64,000 bases of DNA from Apoderus coryli (lineage: Eukaryota; Arthropoda; Insecta; Coleoptera; Attelabidae). Numbering within the stretch: the stretch's first letter is position 1; each line of letters starts with the position of its first letter. A program made the position numbers and the translations under genes. The stretch covers positions 25,213,135 through 25,277,134 of the forward strand of contig OU452202.1 in the NCBI GenBank assembly GCA_911728435.2, in the 5' to 3' direction. Below are positions 45,549 through 56,584 of this stretch, one piece after another. The notes under the pieces were generated by a model. The model worked only from the letters and a program-made list of their open reading frames with translations. It did not search any database and was not told the DNA's origin.

Positions 45549-48500
45549 TTATGCTTTGAAAGTCCATAAAGCACAAATTCCAGTGAATATTCCTAACAAA
45601 TAAATTAAAATCACTGGTAAATATTTCAGTCCAGGAATTGGTTTCTTCTTTGCTGCTAACGATGACAAGGATTCCAGTTTTTTATCAGAATATGGTGGAT
45701 AACGGATGCTTTGCACATACTCTCCTATTTTATGGAGCGACTTGACTAGAGCAGCTAGAATAAATCATTGTATGATAACCAAAAAATTAGAATCCTAAAG
45801 TTGAATCATACCTTTATTGTGTGAAAATGTGTCAAAGGTTAATTGTCCATGATATGCACCTATACCACTATATCCAACACCACCAAATGGCAAACTCTCA
45901 CAACTGAAGTGCATTAGTACGTCATTAATGCATACCCCACCACTTGATGTTTGATTTAGAAACTGGTCCTGAATGTTCTTCTTCGTACTGAAAATCAACA
46001 AAATAATTAAATAAGATAGAAATTTTATATTTTGTTGTAGCATATATGCATCATTCATGCACATATCCTGAACTAGGCTCCGCCAAAAATTGCGAAGCCT
46101 ACGTCATTGTATTTCCATTTACCGTATAATAATAATAACAATAAATGACTTTATTTCCCAACATATAGAAACAATATTAATAGAAACAATATTTATAACT
46201 TATTTAACATCTAAGTGTTTGAGAAATCAGGGGAAGTTCACCATACTGGTGCTCTACCACTTAACCGTGCTATTTTACCTTACATAAACATTTTTTTAAC
46301 AAAATATTCTTGAGCTCTAGCAATATTCACACATTTATAATTCAAGACTCAAAATAAAACATAAAACAGATAACTATTATAGTAATAACATCAACAACAA
46401 ACAATGGTATATATAATTATTATACTCCTATCTTCATATTTAGCATAGAAATAAAAGCAACTACAATATATGAATGGCAAACCTGAAGTATCTCCGCAAA
46501 ACCATTACTCAGCCTGATTTTCAAATAATAACGTAAACATACTCTTTTTGAATTCTGACATCTTGCTAGACTTAAGCTCAGTCGGTATGGCATTGTACAG
46601 TCTAGCGATACAGTAGCTGAAGCCTCTCTCGAAGAAAGACGTTCTATGTAAAGGAGGAGTCAATTAGACCACGAGACCTGACATTGAGATTATGCACATC
46701 CGTACGATAAACCAGTCTATCAGCCAACTTACACGTAATTATTTTGTGGTGCAAACACAGAGAGTACAATTTAAATCTGTTGTGCATATTAAGCCACTTT
46801 AGTTCAACGACTCGTTCAAATTCCCTAATACCGAATATAAATCGAATGCAAGATTTCTGAACGCGTTGAATCTTCAATTTAGTATCATTATCAATGCATG
46901 GCGCAAGAAGAGGAGCACAGTAAGTAAATTGTGACAGAATTAAGGATTCACATAACATTTTTTTGGTTTTAACATTTAAAGATGACCGATGGGGATACAA
47001 AAGTCGAAGAGCAAACTAGGCTTTCTGAATATTTTTAGTACACTGGTCCCGAAATCTTAATGAATTCTCTATAATAACTCCCAAATTTTTCGCTGAAGTT
47101 TCAATAGGTACAATTGTATTGTTGATCATTATTTGTATTTGTGAGAGTAACGCTTGATACTCTGTCTTTTTACCAAAAAGTATTGCCAATGATTTGCTGG
47201 GATTTATTGTTAAACAATGCTCAGCTGATTTGTGCGCAAGGCTCTTCAGATCGCAGTTCATCTGTGCAACAGCATTTTGGCAATTACGAGAAACAAACGA
47301 TAACAGAAGCTGGGTATCATCGGCGTACATTCTCAGTCCACAAAACTTCACAAATCTCGAGAACTGGGAAGTATAAAGTGTAAACAATAGAGGTCCCAAG
47401 ATAGACCCCTCAGGAACGCCTGAATTAGTTCCCCTAGAACTAGAGAATTTGTCTTGGACTCTGACGCGCTGCTTTCTATTTGACAGATAAGACTGGAATA
47501 GCCTTAACGAACCCAGGGCTACACCGCAGGACTCAAGGATTTTAATTAAAATATCGTGACTTATGGTATCAAATGCTTTACTAAAGTCAAGCAATACCAT
47601 CAAAGAATTTTTCCCCTCGTCAGAAGCATGAACAATATAATCAATGATATCAAGCAATGCGGTGCAACAACTAAATCCTGATTGAGCTGACAGCATGATG
47701 TTATTGCTATTTAAGTAAGAACGTAATTGGGACTCTATTATCTTTTCTAATATTTTCCTCGATTAAAAAATTTGGCCCACTCTTTAGTACATGATGATTA
47801 TGAAAGAAACCCCGTAAAATTTTTGTATGAACATTACCTCACCTAAAAACGTATAGCGCCAATGGTTTCTCTCTTGAATTAATGAACTGAATTGCCTCTT
47901 CAGGACTATTGACAGTATAAATTGGTAATATCGGTCCAAATATTTCCTCTTGCATAATAGGATCTTCAGGTTTGACATCTATAACTATAGTTGGTTCAAT
48001 AAATCGATCTGCAGCATCAGTTCCACCTCCGACAGCGATTTTACAATCTAAAACGAATGATAAATAAGTAGCCGATAATATTTTAAGCCTGATTCTTCGT
48101 ATTTTCTACCTTTTAATAGGTTGGTCAGTCTCTTGAAATGACCGTCATTAATTATTCTCCCGAAATCCGGAGTTGATTTCAAATTATCCCCATACCTGCG
48201 AGAAAAGTATTTTATTTATTATTAATCAACAATTATTTGGCTTTATTTTATTCAATTAACTGACTGATGATGGTGGTATAGACCACCGAAACATGTTTCT
48301 CTAAATAAAGAATTACTAAGGAATGTGTGGAGGTTACATATTTTATCATTGCTTTGTTATTATATTTATATACAATGTGTCCATGTGAATTAATTATTTA
48401 GAAAACAACGAGCAATATCTTACCATTGTTTAAGTTTACTTTTGACATGATGAATAAATCTTTGTTCTGCATTTTTGCTGCACATTAAGTAATCTGGTCC

Positions 48501-50507
48501 AATGCAACTTTGGCCAACATTCAAACATTTACCCCATAGTACTCTTGTAGCAACAATTTCCATATCAACGTCATCGTCAACGTAGACCGGACTTTTTCCA
48601 CCCAATTCTAACGTTACTGGAGTTAAATGCTTACTGGCTGCTTTGTGTATGATTTTGCCAACGTTGGTGCCACCAGTGTAGAAAATGTAATCGAATCGTT
48701 CCTCTAAAAAAAAATAAACAATTGCCAGTTAAATAGATTTTTTTTGTAAGTAAGTAAGTCTGAATATATTTTCCAAAAATAAGAAACAACTTGTTTCATT
48801 TCCCTTTAAAATTATTCGAAAGCGTGAACGCACGTTCAAAGGTAGATGAGGTGGTTATTATACTCGCATACTTTAATGTCCTCACTGGGGTTCCTCAGGT
48901 ACCACCTCTGTTTCCACGATATTTTTTTACTAAATATAGTTACCAATCAAATTACTTAATTTTAAGTCATAATACCCTACATGTGGTGTTTTCAGTTTGG
49001 TGTTTTTTTTATTAAAAATTAATTAAACGTCAAACTGACAACTAGCTTAAAAATGTCGCGAAGATTTGGTATTGCATGCATAAGGATGCAATTAATGATG
49101 ACGAGTTGCTCAAGGATAATAGCCCTCGGCCTGCGGCCTTGGGCTATTATCAAGCAACACGCTTTCGGCTTTCTCTATGACAGAATTATCTCGGTATTAT
49201 CAAGACCCTAGGGGTAATACTACTGATAATGACACACTATTCTTACCCTATATCAAAATAAAAGCAGTAATATCGGGAAATCGTTCATTGTTTTGCTTTA
49301 AATAATAAATAAATGATTGTGAGCGCCGCTGATTCATAAAGCCTTACCCAGTAATGCTGTTGTTTCGGGTATTCCTCCAGTCAAAATAGGAAAACATTCA
49401 CTGTCTATATACTTGGGCAGCAATTCTTCTAATACTGTAGCAGAATGAGGCGCTAGTTCTGACGGTTTTATGACAGCACAATTTCCAGCAGCTATAGCAC
49501 CTGCCAATGGACCTAATGTTAGCATGAACGGATAATTCCAAGGGCTGATAATTAGTACAACACCATATGGTTCAGGCCAAATTAATACCTAAAAAAAATA
49601 ATTACAGCTAGTACTTTTACACGCCACAGAAATACACAAGACTTAATATCTTCTTAGGCAAAGCTCGAGGAATTACAAAGGGTTTCCGTTGGGGGAGAAT
49701 GGTGCATTTAGTATATCAGGTTTAGATTATGCTCTTGTTTATTGTGGATTTCGAACCATTATTTTCTTTGGATGGATTCGTGTCGGCTCGTCGAAGAAAG
49801 CTAGAGAGGTTAAGCCTCCTCAGCAAATTACTCCACTTTTAAGTTAATTTACATGAATTTGAACACAGAAGCAAAAAGGCTACACCACGACAGAATAACG
49901 ATAGCAGCTCCACAGCTCTCCTCTACACAGCTGAAGCTTCATACTACAGCCTCCAGACTCCAGACCATGTTATTTTGCCTATATACTGTCCATATAATAT
50001 ACCTCTATGTGCAATGGCGATCGCGCATTTTTGAATAAAAATATATACGTGATATTATTCGGCATAGAGGCTAGCTAACTAATGTTTCATGATCGACGAA
50101 TCTATGTGACAACTTTTGTCTAAAACCTTGACAACCACAAATAATGTTGTTACTTACTTTGTCCATAATATTTAACAAAGGTTTGCTAGGTTTTTTAGGC
50201 TCCATCCATTCTTTCAAATGAATCATACAACTTTTAACTTCATTTTTAACATATTCAATTTCTGATAAGGTGGATTCGGTTTTTGGTTTCTTGTTTTCTT
50301 TTATTAAAGTTTCAACTAGTAGTGTTTGGTTTTCTTCAACAAATCTCAAAAGTTCTAAAAACGAAAATATTATTAACAGACACTTTTTCATATGTACATT
50401 CTACATTTACGTTTTAATTGGTTCAATCTAAATTCATAACTTCTTGTTTTGCCACTATTGAAAGCGTTCCTGGCGGTTTTAGTCACATCAGCTGCAGTTT
50501 TTCCCAT
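45549..50507 (-). CDS. Membrane-anchored fatty aldehyde dehydrogenase (ALDH3 type), 8 coding exons, 495 aa
   Basis: This enzyme oxidises long-chain aldehydes to acids with NAD(P)+; the class is close to human ALDH3A2. Coding exons, 5' to 3': 50507-50411, 50354-50158, 49588-49348, 48703-48424, 48195-48110, 48047-47843, 45987-45812, 45754-45549; junctions are GT-AG and the joined frame is open. Catalytic residues are E211 (LELGGK) and C245 ([11 protein letters not shown]), at almost the same positions as in ALDH3 enzymes. Other marks are ISPWNYP (about 112-118), [11 protein letters not shown] and [17 protein letters not shown] near 405-420. Residues 473-491 ([19 protein letters not shown]) form a tail anchor, as in the ER-bound form. 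A 5' UTR splice acceptor precedes the start at about 50537. Intron 6 contains a non-LTR element; intron 4 contains an antisense ribozyme-like motif. Confidence 0.94.
46124..47765 (-). pseudogene. Non-LTR retrotransposon in ALDH intron 6
   Basis: The frame from about 47696 reads [56 protein letters not shown] and intact [12 protein letters not shown] shift near 47010 leads to [19 protein letters not shown] and [18 protein letters not shown], then [14 protein letters not shown] to a stop near 46515. The tail GGGAAATAAAGTCATTTATT plus (TTA)n ends at about 46124. It is a different family from the 5240 copy and related to 56590-57620. Confidence 0.9.
48260..48302 (+). ncRNA. Hammerhead-ribozyme-like motif 7, antisense in ALDH intron 4
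   Basis: Core CUGAUGA (48264-48270), extra U, perfect six-pair stem II GGUGGU/ACCACC with loop AUAG, GAAA, palindromic ACAUGU. Stem I is short (GA/UC). A TGTGTGGAGGTTAC box lies about 35 nt on. It occupies most of a 228-bp intron but on the strand opposite to the gene. Confidence 0.62.
48820..48965 (+). pseudogene. Degenerate RT fragment in ALDH intron 3
   Basis: The plus strand reads [20 protein letters not shown], a decayed form of the SGVPQGSxLGPLLFxIY block. It is too short to place in a family. Confidence 0.5.
49105..49158. repeat. Hairpin in ALDH intron 3
   Basis: GATAATAGCCC at 49115-49125 is exactly inverted at 49141-49151; with one bulge the stem extends to GTTGCT/AGCAAC. The 15-bp loop is GC-rich (TCGGCCTGCGGCCTT). 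Its function is unknown; it may be part of a small transposon. Confidence 0.7.
49590..50157. other. ALDH intron 2, no feature recognised
   Basis: Less AT-rich than its surroundings, with GCGATCGCGCATTTTTGAAT and AAAAATATATAC near 50020-50050. No ORF, terminal repeats or RNA feature can be supported. Confidence 0.4.
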
Positions 50508-50744
50508 TGTAGTCAATTCGTTGTTGTATTTTGTACCTGAATAATATTAAATTAGTTTTCTAGTTTAGCATATCTTGTTAGTAACAAACTAACTGGTTTT
50601 TATTAAACAAAAATAATTAATAACAATTTTATTAAATTAATTGGTTCAATTATAGATTAAAAAAAAAAGTATTTATACACTTTGTTAACTAATGTTGCAA
50701 AAAGGATATTAACAAAAGTCAGTAAAATATATTGACTTCAAATT

Positions 50745-50940
50745 TCTAGTAATCATTTGATTTTGCTGCGTAAGTTCTCTATTAAGAAGTCTTTTTGACG
50801 AAATTCTGCAAACCAATTGTACACTGTGTTCTTTGTTGGTGCTGTATCGCCAAAAGTTGACCGAAGTGATTGAATGCATCCTAGTCGAGTTAGGCCTGTT
50901 TTGAAATCGTAAAAAATCATCCAACGGAAACCTTCACGAC
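50745..50940 (-). pseudogene. Mariner transposase N-terminal (helix-turn-helix) fragment
   Basis: The minus strand encodes IFYDFKTGLTRLGCIQSLRS followed by TFGDTAPTKNTVYNWFAEF, the DNA-binding start of a mariner transposase. A stop follows RSKIK and no catalytic domain is attached. It lies about 240 bp upstream of the ALDH start codon. Confidence 0.8.
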
Positions 50941-51039
50941 TAATATATTTATGTTTTTTATAAAATTACTGGTTTAAAACTTTTACTCTCAACAAACTAC
51001 TGAACCGATTTCTAAGCTAAGCGATCATCATCAACTGGT

Positions 51040-51185
51040 CGTTTGCAAAAATATAAAAGGGTGATCATCGTATTTGTGTCGTCAGCAAATATTAATGTAT
51101 TATTGGGTTTTTCATAATAATGAATACGAAACATAATGGTACCCAAAACCGATCTTTGAGGAACGCCAAGGTACAAGCTTAAAAC
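51040..51185 (-). pseudogene. RT fragment with FADD box
   Basis: The minus strand encodes LYLGVPQRSVLGTIMFRIHY followed by LIFADDTNTMIT, the RT palm. About 50 residues remain. Just upstream (about 51000-51045) is a degenerate UUGAUGA/GAAA palindrome. Confidence 0.75.
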
Positions 51186-51340
51186 TCAACAAACAGTCAT
51201 TATGAGACACGCAATACTGGCGACCAGAAAAGTAGTGACAAATGTTCATGGATCATTTGAAAGAGTTGAGTGGTCTTCATTAAATTCATACTGGAACAAT
51301 GAGGCTCACAGAATTCTACGGATCAGTCATGCAAAACATA

Positions 51341-52113
51341 GAATAATAATAATAATAGTACCTCTTTATTGTCTAACAGGTGACAACCCAATTACAAGAC
51401 AACTGCTATGAATATAATATTATATAGTAAATACAAATAATAATAATAAATTTACAAAAGTTATAAACTGAAGGTGACAGTAGCAAAAATACAATACAAA
51501 CATATAGGATCGTATGGATATATTTCACTGAGCAAGTACATGAAATCTATTGAATCATTTCCCTCAGAACATTCCTCAAATCACGCTTAAATCTGTTGGG
51601 ATTCTCATTGAAGTAATTAATGCTAGTATAGATAGAATAAGTATTACAGAAATTACACGCTTTGAAGATGGGAGCTTTTGTTTCATAATTTGCGTGCACC
51701 GGAGGTACTCTGAAGAGATAGGCACTTCTCGAATTGAACTGCGGAATATTAAACCGCAACATCTCCAACAATTGCGAACAGTCTATAAGACCATTAATCA
51801 GACCAAATATAAAACACTGAGAGGAAAAATGCCTACGCATCTCCAGCGATTGAAAATGAAATCTCTCCAATAGCAAACGATGGTCGTATCCCCGGGCAGG
51901 AAATCGACCATCAATCTTGAAGGCTAGTCGTTTGAGGAATTTTCGTTGAACATTTTCGAGAGAGTTAACATAAACTCCATATATTGGAGACCAAGCAATG
52001 GCAGCATATTCAAGCCTTGATCTTACCATTGCGTTGTACAACACTATAAGACAATCAGTATTGTTAAATGAGTTCGTTGTTCTAAAAATGAATCCCAGAC
52101 ATTTGAGCGCCAT
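51341..52113 (-). pseudogene. Non-LTR retrotransposon C-terminal part
   Basis: The open frame CLGFIFRTTNSFNNTDCLIV, RKFLKRLAFKIDGRFPARGY, PPVHANYETKAPIFKACNFC to EMIQ-stop near 51547 parallels the C-terminus of the 5240 element. The tail is ACAATAAAGAGG with (ATT)n at about 51341-51355. It lacks the RT domain. Confidence 0.88.
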
Positions 52114-53059
52114 TTTCTTTGTTTCGGAAACATGAAAAAAATTAGAAGTTTGATATTTAGCATTTTTCCTTTTTCTGACAAGTAAAAACGAATAACTACC
52201 TTGTTCGGTTGGGGCGTTGACAGTTCTAGAATCACTCGGATACTTCTAGACATTTCATTGAAACCAAATGTTTAGACGCTCGTTAAATTTACTGACTTAA
52301 AACTAATCAAAACTAGAGTGACAAAATGTTAAAATGTCAAACTAAATAAACATTTCTCCAATATGACAGGTAAAGCATGATATACCTCAATTTTGGATTT
52401 CGAATTCCGGAAGTCATCAAACCAATACGAGCGCCCACAGATCTCGTCTCACAATGGGCTATGATGCATTCAATAGCCCATGTTTTGGAGGTGTCGGAAA
52501 AAGTGTTGACAAATAGATCGAACGCTTGCAAAAGCAAGTAGCAACTTTCAATGAATTACTGTACTTTGATTATTAGACGCAAAATATAAATAGTAGGTAC
52601 GACTATTTTAAATATGTTTACTTTATTTTTTAAACTAATTATGCTGTATGTAATGGTAACATTTATAATAAAAATTAGTTAAATTACCTTAACAAGCAGG
52701 ATTAAATTCCACTACTACTGACAATAAAACATTTTTGTTGTATAAAGTGTTTTTAACGTAGGTTCAAAGTTTAAAGTTTAAGAAGGTCAATCTTATTATA
52801 ATTTCGTTAATCTAGAAACACCTATAAAGTTTAGGGTGTATTGAAAATTGTTATGATATTATTTACTTACCTAGTTGCAACTATTTTCTTATTAACTACT
52901 TAGAGAATGTTTATTTGTTTTATTTATGGTTATTACATTAGTGATTACTGTAGCTCGAGAGAAATAAAAATTGTTATCACCAAGGCCATGAACAAGCGTT
53001 TTTATTAGATATTATGTACCTATGTTGATAACGTCGTTTTTGTTTGTGTTTAATGGAAA
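52114..53059. other. No gene recognised
   Basis: AT-rich intergenic sequence without a supported ORF or repeat. Confidence 0.5.
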
Positions 53060-53960
53060 TACAAAAATAAACTGTTGCCCTCGACGCACGAATAGCTCTC
53101 CATATTTAACTGTCAAAACAATATTTCCGTTACCTTTTTGTCATTTACCTCTCTCTCTTGTAAGATCGACTCTTGGTGAGAAGCTGTATTTGGAAATATT
53201 TTTTTTTTTATTTTTATTGTAGACATGGGCTAATTTTTATTTAAATTATTTCAAATTTCGAATAACATTAGGATTTTTTTTTTAACTCTTTTCGATTATT
53301 TTTTTATGATATATTTCACAGGTTGTATTACATCAAAGCTGTATCTAGGCATTGTTCGGGTAAATTCTTTCCGAAATTTTTGTATCATATATTTTTATTA
53401 AAACGAGAAAAAACACTATGTAAAAATACTTAACTCAAAGTATTAATTTTTAAAAAACTATTAATTTTATTTTTTACTAACTTAACTTAATTTCAACAAG
53501 GGTGAATTAGTAAAGTGGTTTCAACATATAAATAAATAAATTATTTTGTGTAGTAGACGTTATTTTATTCAGATAAATCTAGTCAATATTTCTGCTATGT
53601 TTAAGAAATGCTAAGTTTTTAACCCCTTTTTACCCTTTTTTCGAACCCCAATGTGATCTAATCAATGAAAAATTATTCATTATTTCGAATAAATTTACGA
53701 AGTATGAATTTTTTAGTTTTTGAACCCTTTTTTATACCTTTTGCCTACGCTCAATGGTTCCAAAAAGTTAATCAGCACCTAGACATATCCTGTAGTATTT
53801 TGGAACCAAATTTGGTTAAAATATGTTATGTGGTCTTTGAGATATCGTGATTCCAGAGAGAAAGACAGAAATTTTTTTAAAACTACTTATTTACGTATAA
53901 AATGACCAAAAACATGTATCTGAGGTGAAATTAAAAAAAAATCATGATATGGAGCGCTAA
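53060..53960. repeat. Inverted copy of the 22620-23620 repeat block
   Basis: TGCCCTCGACGCACGAATAG, CTCTCCATATTTAA (53078-53108), AACCCCTTTTTACCCTTTTT (about 53620), TGGAACCAAATTTGGTTAAA (about 53800) and GATATGGAGC (about 53945) correspond in reverse order and orientation to blocks at 23600 down to 22630. Fewer tandem units seem to be present here. Confidence 0.7.
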
Positions 53961-54059
53961 AAAATAATATTCAACCACTAAATAGGGTCGATTATTCACC
54001 TGACATTTGGATAATTAGCAGAAAAATAAATTCATTTTTCAAGTCAACTACCAATTATA

Positions 54060-54580
54060 TACAGTGTGTCCCCCACGAACTGCATCGAGCGATATCTCAA
54101 AAAGGAAACATAGATTTTTTTTCAAAATTTGGCAGCGAATCAAATACGATGATGACAACTATTCATCGTGAATATTTTAAGGATGGCGGCACTTTCGAGT
54201 ATATCGAACTTTGTTATTTTGACTAGAACGACCCATTTTTTCAATTCTCGGTCCTTTTTTAAATTTAAAATCAACCGTTTTTGAGATAATTGCCCATTTA
54301 GAGCAAAAATGACATGCAGAACCGTACTTAATTGATAGTTTCTTCATAACGGCAGCATTTTTGACGTTTTGTAGTCAAAGACTTAGCGCAGAGAAATGCC
54401 ATGAAGCAAATTTCCAATCTTATAAACAAAAAATTGCTGAAATCTTAATTTAAAAAATGCAGAAAATCTCGATATTTTCAAATTGGAACCCTATTTTTTT
54501 ATATACTTAGTAGCGTATTCAGTAGAAAAAAATATAATTTTGTGTGATTATACAACTGAATGAAAAAATGTAATTTATTA
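54060..54580. repeat. Dispersed repeat, partner of 8398-8690
   Basis: It begins TATACAGTGTGTCCCCCACG, so it carries the TACAGGGTG-type end that the 8398 copy lacks, then CACGAACTGCATCGAGCGAT. It extends to about 54545. Non-coding. Confidence 0.65.
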
Positions 54581-54600
54581 GTAGTTAGTTATTTAGAATT

Positions 54601-55545
54601 TTATTTAGAATTAAACGTTAAAGTGTCTACCAAAAAGCTGTTTTCTCACTTAGAATTTAAAAGTAAATTTTATTAGTGAAAAGAAATTAGATTAAGCCTA
54701 AAAAAGCAATTTAGAACGATTTAGAGCATTCAGTTAAGTTAATATTTTGTTATTTAGAATTAAACGTTAAAGTCTCTACCAAAAATCTGTTTTCTCACTT
54801 AGAATTTAAAAGTAAATTTTATTAGTGAAAAGAAGTTAGATTAAACGTAAAAAAGCAATTTAGAACGATTTAGAGCGTTTAGTTAATAATATTTTATTAT
54901 TTAGAATTAAACGTTAAAGTGTCTACGAAAAATCTGTTTTCTCACTTAGAATTTAAAAGTAAATTTTATTAGTGAAAAGAAATTAGATTAAACGTAAAAA
55001 AGCAATTTATTTTTATTTATTTATTTATTTAAACGGTAAACCATTTTAACAAAAAAAAAATTAAATAAAAGAATTAACTAAAACAAACAAACTTAAACTA
55101 AGCAATAGTTACTATAAGACATTATAATCAGATATAGGCATATATAAAAGCAAAATCTATGCTAAAACATTACAGATAGTTCTCTTAAACAAGCCAAAGG
55201 CGTCATGGAAAATATCAACATCATTCTGAATGGAGTTAAACTTCTCTGCATTCGACTGAGAGGGCCATTATACGTGTAATTAGTTCCATGGAAAGACTCC
55301 ACAAAGGTCGTGCTATATCTAGTTCTCAAAGAACAGTTAAAATTAATCAGGCGCAATAATTGCGGTGATCGAATATGTAATTTAGAATGATTTAGAGCAT
55401 TTAGTTAAGTTAATATTTTGTTATTTAGAATTAAACGTTAAAGTCTCTACCAAAATGCTGTTTTCTCAATTAGAATTTAAAAGTAAATTTTATTAGTGAA
55501 AAGAAATTAGATTAAACGTAAAAAAACAATTTAGAACGATGTCCA
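54601..55545. repeat. ~148-bp tandem array, four units, interrupted by a LINE
   Basis: Units start with TTATTTAGAATTAAACGTTA at 54601, 54750, 54897 and 55421. The first two steps are 149 and 147 bp; the third is about 151 bp after subtracting the inserted element. Units carry TCTACCAAAAATCTGTTTTC, TTTTATTAGTGAAAAGAAAT and GCAATTTAGAACGATTTAGA. No ORF is present. Confidence 0.88.
55006..55378 (-). pseudogene. Short LINE 3' end inserted in the tandem array
   Basis: The minus strand encodes LRLINFNCSLRTRYSTTFVE followed by FHGTNYTYNGPLSRMQRSL, a LINE C-terminus with one frameshift, and ends in an (AAAT)n tail at about 55006-55030. The array resumes on each side with the shared word AATTTA, a possible target duplication. 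Confidence 0.8.
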
Positions 55546-55980
55546 AATCAATCTATAACACAGTGTTCCGAGTCAGGAATATCGAGTTGAAACCCATCAA
55601 CTGCCCTAAACGAGTGAATTTTGGTGATTCTATTCTGAAGGAGTTTCAAGAAAATGATAAAGCAGAATGTACTAAAAATTGATTGTTAAGCCGTCAGAAT
55701 TCTCATCGCTTGAGAACGACGCAGCTGACAATTTACTCTGTTTTGTGCAATTAGTAATAAAATGGTAGCAGCTTTACATCTATTTGTGTGATACTAAAAC
55801 AAATACATACCTACTATAAATAACTGTTTTATTTTAAAAATATCCAAACAATAAAATACTAAAGTCATTAAGTACCTACTACATACACACTAGTAACTAT
55901 CAATCTTATAATATATAATTAACGAATATCCCTTGTATATAGAAATCCTTCTTTCGCCATTGTTAGCTATCAACTATTTG
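55546..55980. other. No gene recognised; 3' flank of the His/Pro-rich gene A
   Basis: About 55546-55740 is less AT-rich but has no recognised coding content. TTTATT at about 55828 gives AATAAA on the minus strand and could end gene A. Confidence 0.45.
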
Positions 55981-55988
55981 GCTCCCCT

Positions 55989-56267
55989 TTACCATACCCT
56001 GTAGTGCCTACAATGAGTGCAATCATTAGAAAACATGACATGGCTACATGGTGGTGGTGGTGGACCGGGTGGTGGAGGTCCCCAGTGACCTGGTGGGTGT
56101 GGTGGGCCGTGATGGTGTGGTGGACCGTGATGGTGGGGTGGGCCGTGATGATGGGGTGGTCCATGATGTGGAGGTCCATGATGTGGAGGTCCATGGTGTG
56201 GAGGTCCATGATGCCAATGGCCACAATGTGGTGGACAGTGGGGTCCGTGGTGATGATGGTGATCCAT
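55989..56267 (-). CDS. His/Pro/Gly-rich small protein with Cys-His tail (paralogue A), 92 aa
   Basis: I do not recognise a named family. The protein begins MDHHHHHGPHCPP, continues with about ten repeats of the HHGPP type, then PPGHWGPPPPGPPPP, and ends with a non-repetitive tail CSHVMFSNDCTHCRHYRVW. There is no signal peptide or membrane segment. The tail's three Cys and its His residues, plus the His-rich body, suggest metal binding (Zn, Cu or Ni), which is inference. The ATG at 56267 lies five bases after a splice acceptor (TTTTAG|AAACA), so a non-coding leader exon precedes it. A paralogue 3.3 kb upstream on the same strand keeps the tail almost unchanged. Coding DNA is GC-rich against an AT-rich background. 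Reverse-strand ORFs here are shadows. Confidence 0.8.
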   Translation of the reverse strand: MDHHHHHGPHCPPHCGHWHHGPPHHGPPHHGPPHHGPPHHHGPPHHHGPPHHHGPPHPPGHWGPPPPGPPPPPCSHVMFSNDCTHCRHYRVW

Positions 56268-56401
56268 TGTTTCTAAAATTATATTAATTTACAGTCTAAA
56301 TCAAAAATAGGAGCTTACTTTTCAGCATATCGCAGACTGCACTCTATTAATGAAGCTAGATAATGAAGCTATTTTCATAGATTTCTGAGACTTTCATATT
56401 T

Positions 56402-56472
56402 ACTTACTTTTTTGATATTTGAAAAAATTTCAATGACACTATTTTGTGAAAATGAATATTTTCCTTTAAATA
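56402..56472 (-). promoter_or_regulatory. Putative promoter and leader exon of gene A
   Basis: On the minus strand TATTTAAA (56472-56465) precedes TCATTG (about 56434) by roughly 30 bp, then a donor GTAAGT at 56407-56402. An alternative donor GTAAGC lies at 56318-56313. The layout matches paralogue B. Confidence 0.45.
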
Positions 56473-56584
56473 CTCGTATAACTCATCAATAAATGAAATA
56501 TTGATAATGTCAAATCATATAAATCTTATCATCTTTATTATTATGAACGAAATGTGTCATACAGACACATACAGTGGGAGAACA

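Noticed and set aside
50995..51045. UUGAUGA and GAAA palindrome on the minus strand
   Set aside because: Stem II and stem III do not form convincingly, and it sits in retroelement debris.
55970..56287. Overlapping ORFs on both strands across His-rich gene A (Trp/Val-rich, Met-rich)
   Set aside because: They are shadows of the repetitive CAYCAYGGWCCWCC coding sequence. Only the frame with the MDHHHH start and the conserved Cys-His tail is shared with paralogue B.
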